Assembly: GCF_902506495.1 (NCBI RefSeq)
Contig: NZ_LR733263.1
Coordinates: 413,372 to 477,371 of the forward strand
Reading direction: 5' to 3'
Origin: Pseudomonas sp. 8O
Lineage (GTDB): Bacteria > Pseudomonadota > Gammaproteobacteria > Pseudomonadales > Pseudomonadaceae
Length of the DNA: 64,000 bases
The notes under the pieces are model-generated. The model was not told the DNA's origin, did no database searches, and was given only the letters and a program-made list of their open reading frames with translations. Shown in pieces: positions 58,930 through 64,000 of the stretch; within the stretch, counting starts at the first letter, position 1, and each line of letters starts with the position of its first letter. The position numbers were made by a program, and so were the translations under genes.

Positions 58930-59864
58930 GGGTGACCGGCCTCACCGTATACGGCCTGGAGAATGGCATCGGCCCCTTGTGCCAACAGCGCCTCGGCGAC
59001 ACGCACTCCCAGGGCTTCGGCATCGCTACTGGCGGCGCGATCTTCGGCACGCAGCAACAGACCACCGTCAGGCTGACCGACCAGGCCGCGCAGCCACAGC
59101 TGATCATCTTCGAGCAGGGCATAGCAGGCGATGGGCACCTGGCAGCCGCCGTTGAGATGCTTGTTCAGCGCGCGCTCAGCGGTGACACGTAGCGCGGTTT
59201 CACGGTGATGCAGCGGCGCCAGCAAGGCATGCACGTCGCTGTCGGCACTGCGGCACTCGATGCCCACCGCGCCCTGGCCACCGGCAGGCAGGCTGTCCTC
59301 GGCGCTGATCGAACTGCGGATACGATCCTCGAACCCCAGACGGATCAGACCGGCAGCGGCGAGGATGATCGCGTCGTACTCGCCGGCATCGAGCTTGGCC
59401 AGGCGGGTATTGACGTTGCCACGCAGGAACTGAATTTTCAGGTCAGGCCGGCGCGCCAACAATTGAGCCTGACGGCGCAGGCTGGAAGTACCGACCACGC
59501 TGCCGGGCGGCAACGCATCGAGGCTGGCATAGGTGTTGGAGACGAAGGCGTCGCGCGGGTCTTCACGCTCGCAGATGCAGTACAGGCCCAGCCCTTCGGG
59601 AAAGTCCATCGGCACGTCCTTCATCGAGTGCACGGCAATGTCGGCCTCGTTTTCCAGCAGTGCGGTTTCCAGCTCCTTGACGAACAGCCCCTTGCCGCCG
59701 ATCTTCGCCAGCGGCGCGTCGAGCAGCTTGTCGCCGCGGCTGACCATGGGCACCAGACTGACCTTCAGACCGGGATGAGCCTGCTCCAGACGAGCTTTAA
59801 CATGTTCGGCCTGCCACAGGGCCAGGGCGCTCTTACGGGTGGCGATGCGAATTTCGCGGGACAT
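58926..59864 (-). CDS. hemC: Hydroxymethylbilane synthase (porphobilinogen deaminase)
   Basis: A 312-residue enzyme that joins four porphobilinogen units. Signatures are [45 protein letters not shown] and the cofactor-binding Cys241 in [12 protein letters not shown]. It starts 94 bp after algR, a gap containing a GCGGCC-ata-GGCCGC hairpin, and overlaps hemD. HemB, which supplies its substrate, is encoded 17 kb away in this window. Confidence 0.97.
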   Translation of the reverse strand: MSREIRIATRKSALALWQAEHVKARLEQAHPGLKVSLVPMVSRGDKLLDAPLAKIGGKGLFVKELETALLENEADIAVHSMKDVPMDFPEGLGLYCICEREDPRDAFVSNTYASLDALPPGSVVGTSSLRRQAQLLARRPDLKIQFLRGNVNTRLAKLDAGEYDAIILAAAGLIRLGFEDRIRSSISAEDSLPAGGQGAVGIECRSADSDVHALLAPLHHRETALRVTAERALNKHLNGGCQVPIACYALLEDDQLWLRGLVGQPDGGLLLRAEDRAASSDAEALGVRVAEALLAQGADAILQAVYGEAGHP

Positions 59865-59958
59865 GGGGCAATTCCAGAAAACCGATTGCCGCGAATCATA
59901 ACAGGCTCGCCCGACGCCGGCTGAAGGAGGCGGCCATAGGCCGCAGCCGACGTGCCCT

Positions 59959-60705
59959 CTAGAGAGCCTGCATCAGTTTACGTACACCAGCCACATGGCG
60001 GCGGCTGACCACCAGCGAATCGCCGTCCAGACCTTTGAGGAAGAGTTGAAAGTGTCCAAGCGGGGTGCGCTGCAGGCGCTCGATGCGCTCACGCGCCACC
60101 AGCGCATTGCGGTGAATACGCACGAAACGGTCACCGAACTCGTCTTCCAGCGCCTTCAACGGCTCATCCAGCAGGACTTCGCCGCCTTCGTGACGCAGGG
60201 TGACGTATTTGTGGTCGGCGATGAAGTAGACCACATGATCCAGTGGAATCAGTTCGATGCCCTTGCGAGTGCGCGCGCTTATGTGGGTGCGTGGGCCTCC
60301 GCCAGTCTCCGCTGCGGGACGAGTCAGGGCGGCCAGCTGCACACGATTGGGCCGCTCGGCCTTTTTCAGCGCTTCGCTCAGGCTCTCCGGGCGCACAGGC
60401 TTGACCAGATAGCCCACCGCGCTGACCTGGAAGGCTTCCAGGGCGAATTCATCATGGGCCGTGCAAAAGATCACAGCCGGCGGCGCTTCGCGCTCACACA
60501 ATTTGGCAGCGACCTGCAGGCCGTCGAGGCCAGGCATGCGGATATCCAGCAGGACCACATCCGGCTTGAGGCTATCAATCAGGGTCAGGGCTTCCTCGCC
60601 GTTGCTCGCGGCGGGCTCCAGGACCCGGTAACCCTCGAGCTCACCGACCATGCGGCTCAGGCGCTCGCGGGCAAGGGGTTCGTCATCGACGATCAGGACA
60701 TTCAT
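59959..60705 (-). CDS. algR: Response regulator AlgR (LytTR class)
   Basis: A 248-residue regulator, the same length as P. aeruginosa AlgR. The receiver domain has the acidic pocket VDDEP (7-9), the phosphoacceptor Asp54 in [10 protein letters not shown] and the switch lysine in YLVKPVRP. The C-terminal LytTR DNA-binding domain (about 145-248) contains [22 protein letters not shown] and [13 protein letters not shown]. It controls alginate, twitching motility and virulence genes. It overlaps fimS by four bases, forming a two-component pair. Confidence 0.96.
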   Translation of the reverse strand: MNVLIVDDEPLARERLSRMVGELEGYRVLEPAASNGEEALTLIDSLKPDVVLLDIRMPGLDGLQVAAKLCEREAPPAVIFCTAHDEFALEAFQVSAVGYLVKPVRPESLSEALKKAERPNRVQLAALTRPAAETGGGPRTHISARTRKGIELIPLDHVVYFIADHKYVTLRHEGGEVLLDEPLKALEDEFGDRFVRIHRNALVARERIERLQRTPLGHFQLFLKGLDGDSLVVSRRHVAGVRKLMQAL

Positions 60706-61784
60706 ATTGCTCTGGCTTCCTGCGTGAGTCTCGCACAAGGATAGCGTAGACAGCTGTAATGACGGCCGTCACGGCGCTCCACGCTGAGACTCGCGCGCGG
60801 CCCAAAAAGTGCCGCCAGGCGCGCATCGATATTACTCAGCGCTTGGTGCGTTCCCCGTGACGGGTGCTGCTCGCCCCGCTCTTCATACGGATTGCTGACA
60901 CACAAGCTGAACACACCTTCCTGGTAATCCGCTTCGACCCGCACCAGGCCACCTTCGATAAGCGGCGCGATGCCATAGATCAGCGCATTCTCCAACAGAG
61001 GCTGCAGGGTCAGCTGGGGAATCGGCAGATCCTCCGGCACACCTTCTACCTCCCACTGCAACTGTAGTCGCTCGCCGAGCCGATAGTGCTCGATCGACAG
61101 ATATCGTTTCGCCAGCTCCAGTTCCTCCTTCCACGGCACCAGCGTGCCAGGTTTGGCCAGGCTGGCGCGAAACAGATCTGACAGGTCCAGCACCGCCTGC
61201 TCGGCCTTGTAAGGATCGAGCGTGACCAGACTGGCGATGCTGTTGAGGCTATTGAACAGAAAATGCGGTCGAATCCGCGCCTGCAACGATTCGATCCGCG
61301 CACGCAGCTCGGCCTGTTCCTGCCGACGCCATTGGCTCTGCAGATAGAAATAGCGTAGCAGCAGTGCGGACATGATCAGGCTGATCAACGCATGACGCAG
61401 ATAAAGATTTACTTCACCATTGCGCGGTAGCGGCCCGCCCAGCTCGTAATAGTCGGCCACGGCCGTACAACTCAGGGTCAGCACCACCACCAGCGCACAG
61501 CATAGGCCGCCAGCCAGCGCCGGCCGCAGGCGCGCCAGCAAGGGCCGCAATCGACACAGCACGGCAGCCGACAGCAGCACGATCCACTGCACGAACAGTG
61601 ACGTCAGGGCCAGGCGTACCCAGTCGAAACCCGGCGTCATCGGCTCGGCGAGCACCAGCACCAGCACCAGCAACTCGGCCAGCAACACCATGCTCAGCAG
61701 CGCTTCTGGCTGGCACAGTTCCGGGACGAAAAAGTCGTCGATAGCGGCGTTGTATTTTTTCTTGGCAGAGGATTGTGTGTGCAT
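60702..61784 (-). CDS. fimS: Sensor histidine kinase FimS (AlgZ)
   Basis: A 360-residue LytS-type membrane sensor. Four to six helices (about 30-50, 58-78, 88-108, 130-148) form the sensor part. The kinase motif [11 protein letters not shown] carries His174, and the N-box is [13 protein letters not shown]. As in P. aeruginosa FimS, the typical glycine-rich ATP boxes are not obvious. The ATG at [10 protein letters not shown] has the family length; the frame runs far upstream into argH antisense. It partners AlgR and sits divergent from argH. Confidence 0.93.
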   Translation of the reverse strand: MHTQSSAKKKYNAAIDDFFVPELCQPEALLSMVLLAELLVLVLVLAEPMTPGFDWVRLALTSLFVQWIVLLSAAVLCRLRPLLARLRPALAGGLCCALVVVLTLSCTAVADYYELGGPLPRNGEVNLYLRHALISLIMSALLLRYFYLQSQWRRQEQAELRARIESLQARIRPHFLFNSLNSIASLVTLDPYKAEQAVLDLSDLFRASLAKPGTLVPWKEELELAKRYLSIEHYRLGERLQLQWEVEGVPEDLPIPQLTLQPLLENALIYGIAPLIEGGLVRVEADYQEGVFSLCVSNPYEERGEQHPSRGTHQALSNIDARLAALFGPRASLSVERRDGRHYSCLRYPCARLTQEARAI

Positions 61785-61834
61785 CGACGCAGTTTCCTTG
61801 TCGCCCTGCGAACCGGCAAGCCAGGCGGCACCAG

Positions 61835-61877
61835 CCGGACAAAATAAAGCACTGAAATGCCGCCTTCCGGACAAAAT
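61835..61877. promoter_or_regulatory. Direct repeat CCGGACAAAAT in the fimS-argH gap
   Basis: Two perfect 11-bp copies of CCGGACAAAAT start at 61835 and 61867, 32 bp apart (about three helical turns), some 50-95 bp before the fimS start. They could bind a regulator on one DNA face. No palindromic symmetry is seen. Confidence 0.45.
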
Positions 61878-62016
61878 TGTGAAGCAGCCGACAACGCCAT
61901 CGAACGCCCAACGGCGAACGTGGCCCGGCGAAACGCCTGCGGACCCTGTTATTATCGACGCACTTTGTCCGCCATGCTGGCCGCCGATGCGGCTTGCCCG
62001 ATCCCGAGCCCAAATC

Positions 62017-63411
62017 ATGAGCAGCGAAAAAACCAACCAATCCTGGGGCGGCCGCTTCAGCGAGCCTGTCGACGCCTTCGTCGCCCGCTTCACCGCCTCG
62101 GTCGAATTCGACAAGCGCCTGTATCGCCACGACATAATGGGCTCCATTGCCCACGCCAGCATGCTGGCCAAGGTCGGCGTACTCTCCGATGCCGAGCGTG
62201 ACGCCATCATTGATGGGCTCAAGCAGATCCAGGGCGAGATCGAAGCAGGCCAGTTCGACTGGCGCGTCGACCTGGAAGACGTGCACATGAACATCGAGGC
62301 ACGCCTGACCGACCGTATCGGTGTCACTGGCAAGAAACTGCACACTGGTCGTTCGCGCAACGACCAGGTGGCCACCGATATCCGTCTGTGGCTGCGTGAC
62401 GAAATCGACCTGATCCTGGCCGAGATCAACCGTCTGCAGCAGGGCCTGCTGGGCCTGGCCGATGCCGAAGCGGACACCATCATGCCGGGTTTCACCCATC
62501 TGCAGACTGCGCAGCCGGTGACCTTCGGTCATCACCTGCTGGCCTGGTTCGAGATGCTCAGCCGCGATTACGAGCGCCTGGTCGACTGCCGCAAGCGCAC
62601 CAACCGCATGCCGCTGGGCTCGGCGGCGCTGGCCGGCACCACCTACCCGATCCAGCGTGAAATCACTGCACAATTGCTCGGCTTCGATGCCGTTGGCGGC
62701 AACTCGCTGGACGGCGTATCGGATCGCGACTTCGCCATCGAATTCTGTGCAGCCGCTTCGCTGGCGATGATGCACCTGTCGCGCTTCTCCGAAGAACTGG
62801 TGCTGTGGACCAGCGCCCAGTTCCAGTTCATCGACCTCCCGGATCGTTTCTGCACAGGCAGCTCGATCATGCCGCAGAAGAAGAACCCGGACGTGCCCGA
62901 ACTGGTGCGCGGCAAGACCGGCCGCGTGTTCGGCGCCCTGACCGGCCTGCTGACCCTGATGAAAGGCCAGCCGCTGGCCTACAACAAGGACAACCAGGAA
63001 GACAAGGAACCGCTGTTCGACGCCGCCGACACCCTGCGCGACAGCCTGCGTGCCTTCGCTGACATGGTCCCAGCGATCAAACCCAAGCGCGAGATCATGC
63101 GCGAAGCCGCGCTGCGCGGTTTCTCCACCGCCACTGACCTGGCCGATTACCTGGTACGCAAGGGCCTGCCCTTCCGCGACTGCCACGAGATCGTCGGCCA
63201 CGCCGTGAAGTACGGCGTCGACAGCGGCAAGGACCTGGCCGAGATGAGCCTGGACGAACTGCGCCAGTTCAGCGACCAGATCGAGCAGGACGTGTTCGCC
63301 GTGCTGACCCTGGAAGGCTCGGTGAATGCCCGCAACCACATCGGCGGCACCGCGCCAAATCAGGTGCGTGCTGCTGTGGTGCGCGGTCGCGAACTGCTGG
63401 CCAGCCGCTAA
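62017..63411 (+). CDS. argH: Argininosuccinate lyase
   Basis: A 464-residue member of the fumarase/aspartase superfamily; it splits argininosuccinate into arginine and fumarate in the last step of arginine biosynthesis. The superfamily signature [12 protein letters not shown] is near residue 283, with [16 protein letters not shown] (about 106-121) and [11 protein letters not shown]. The ATG at [14 protein letters not shown] gives the family length; longer frames upstream are not translated similarity. It diverges from fimS, as in P. aeruginosa. Confidence 0.97.
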   Translation: MSSEKTNQSWGGRFSEPVDAFVARFTASVEFDKRLYRHDIMGSIAHASMLAKVGVLSDAERDAIIDGLKQIQGEIEAGQFDWRVDLEDVHMNIEARLTDRIGVTGKKLHTGRSRNDQVATDIRLWLRDEIDLILAEINRLQQGLLGLADAEADTIMPGFTHLQTAQPVTFGHHLLAWFEMLSRDYERLVDCRKRTNRMPLGSAALAGTTYPIQREITAQLLGFDAVGGNSLDGVSDRDFAIEFCAAASLAMMHLSRFSEELVLWTSAQFQFIDLPDRFCTGSSIMPQKKNPDVPELVRGKTGRVFGALTGLLTLMKGQPLAYNKDNQEDKEPLFDAADTLRDSLRAFADMVPAIKPKREIMREAALRGFSTATDLADYLVRKGLPFRDCHEIVGHAVKYGVDSGKDLAEMSLDELRQFSDQIEQDVFAVLTLEGSVNARNHIGGTAPNQVRAAVVRGRELLASR

Positions 63412-63446
63412 GCGCGGCTCGGCGAGAAACGGGAAAAGGAGTTCCC

Positions 63447-63689
63447 ATGCCTGAATTACTGCTGCGCGGCTTGGCGCTACTGGCCGAGATCGCGCTTGAA
63501 GTCATCATCGGCTACGTCTTCTACACGACCGGCTGGCTGGCGCTGCGACTGCTGACATTAGGGCGCTACCCGCGCCTGCCGCTGCGCGTGACCGACCCGA
63601 TGGGCTCACGCACTGCCTGGGTCGCAGCGTTCGGCTTCCTCTGCCTGGTTGGCCTGCCCCTGACGTGGCTGACCGTCACTTACAGCTGA
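63447..63689 (+). CDS. 80-residue hypothetical membrane protein
   Basis: A small protein with two predicted helices (about 5-37 and 58-77) separated by a short basic loop (LGRYPRLPLRVTDP). AAAGGAG lies six bases before the ATG. It starts 35 bp after argH and ends 21 bp before an acetyltransferase, so the three may be cotranscribed. I do not recognise a family and assign no function. Confidence 0.72.
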   Translation: MPELLLRGLALLAEIALEVIIGYVFYTTGWLALRLLTLGRYPRLPLRVTDPMGSRTAWVAAFGFLCLVGLPLTWLTVTYS

Positions 63690-63710
63690 ACGCTGCCACG
63701 AGACATTTCC

Positions 63711-64000
63711 ATGCCTATAGACATCCGCCCCGCCACCCCTGACGACGCCGAGCTGATCCTGCGCTTCATCACCGAGCTGGCCATCTATGAAAAGGCCGAG
63801 CACGAGGTGAAGACCGACGCAGCCGGCATCCGCGACAGCCTGTTCACCGAAGGCAGCACCGCCCACGGCCTGATCTGCGAGAACGACGGCCAGCCCATTG
63901 GCTATGCCGTTTACTTCTTCAACTACTCCACCTGGCTGGGCAAGCACGGCCTCTACCTGGAAGACCTCTACGTCAGCCCCGAGGCTCGCGGACTGGGCGC
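63711..64000 (+). CDS. GNAT-family N-acetyltransferase, N-terminal part
   Basis: The first 96 residues or so of a GNAT enzyme; the gene runs off the window. IRPATPDDAELILRFITELA, IGYAVYFFNYSTWLGKHGLYLEDLYV and ARGLG (start of the acetyl-CoA loop) are visible; they resemble diamine/spermidine acetyltransferases of the SSAT type. The substrate is therefore probably a polyamine or other amine, but the C-terminal half needed to decide is missing. Confidence 0.85.
   Translation, partial: MPIDIRPATPDDAELILRFITELAIYEKAEHEVKTDAAGIRDSLFTEGSTAHGLICENDGQPIGYAVYFFNYSTWLGKHGLYLEDLYVSPEARGLG

Noticed and set aside
61414..63339. Long open frame (641 codons) on the minus strand spanning argH and part of fimS
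   Set aside because: It runs antisense through argH and out of frame through fimS; both real genes are intact and conserved.

Overview
The window is a contiguous piece of a Pseudomonas chromosome, probably from the P. mendocina/P. oleovorans side of the genus. Base composition is uniformly GC-rich, genes are densely packed, and gene content and order closely follow, from memory, the part of the P. aeruginosa chromosome that runs from gcvT to argH. I saw no prophage, insertion sequence, tRNA, rRNA or CRISPR array. Nearly all genes are core functions. The accessory interest lies in a few inserted modules, small overlooked genes and many dispersed palindromic repeats.

Layout. (1) 1-4.9 kb: polyamine/agmatine catabolism, namely the end of a glutamylpolyamine synthetase, a polyamine-binding protein, and aguR-aguB-aguA. 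(2) 4.9-7.5 kb: a di-haem cytochrome c peroxidase with a perfect ANR/FNR box, then a compact sulfur-type operon (BigR/SqrR-like persulfide sensor, two YeeE/YedE half-transporters, DUF2892) behind a perfect operator palindrome. (3) 7.7-12.5 kb: gcvH and gcvT, then a ferric-iron ABC permease and binding protein without their ATPase. (4) 12.6-19.6 kb: ubiI, ubiH, pepP and ygfB on the minus strand, then zapB-like, zapA, 6S RNA and 5-formyl-THF cyclo-ligase on the plus strand, an overlooked 43-residue membrane protein, and an EVE-domain protein. (5) 19.6-26.4 kb: a CHASE-PAS-GGDEF diguanylate cyclase and an HlyD/RbbA/YhhJ export system. (6) 26.5-32.6 kb: FliL-like protein, quinone oxidoreductase, a ferredoxin-reductase-type flavoprotein, ubiD, rho and trxA. 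(7) 32.7-37.0 kb: an inserted ureide module (FCD regulator, amino-acid-type ABC importer, ureidoglycolate lyase). (8) 37.1-42.1 kb: convergent ppx and ppk, then hemB. (9) 42.4-52.6 kb: DedA, fatty-acid hydroxylase family, elbB, thioesterase, DUF188, SseB-C-like, cytochrome-fused FTR1, LysE, MscS, ABC-F and TIGR02444 proteins. (10) 52.6-64 kb: the alginate/twitching regulatory locus: algP, FKBP isomerase, algQ, dsbB/dsbH, hemY-like, hemX, hemD, hemC, algR, fimS (algZ), then argH, a small membrane protein and a truncated acetyltransferase.

The genes form several coherent units. Haem synthesis (hemB, hemC, hemD) sits beside alginate regulation (algP, algQ, algR, fimS). Polyphosphate is made and degraded by convergent ppk and ppx. 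The agu genes and the glutamylpolyamine synthetase turn agmatine into putrescine and then into central metabolites. The most interesting unexplained points are the persulfide-sensor operon that has no oxidising enzymes beside it, a degenerate second N-terminus upstream of ubiH, a 114-bp four-hairpin element inside the iron operon, the ureide insertion between trxA and ppx, and the 43-residue protein beside the 6S RNA gene. No wholly new system could be shown.
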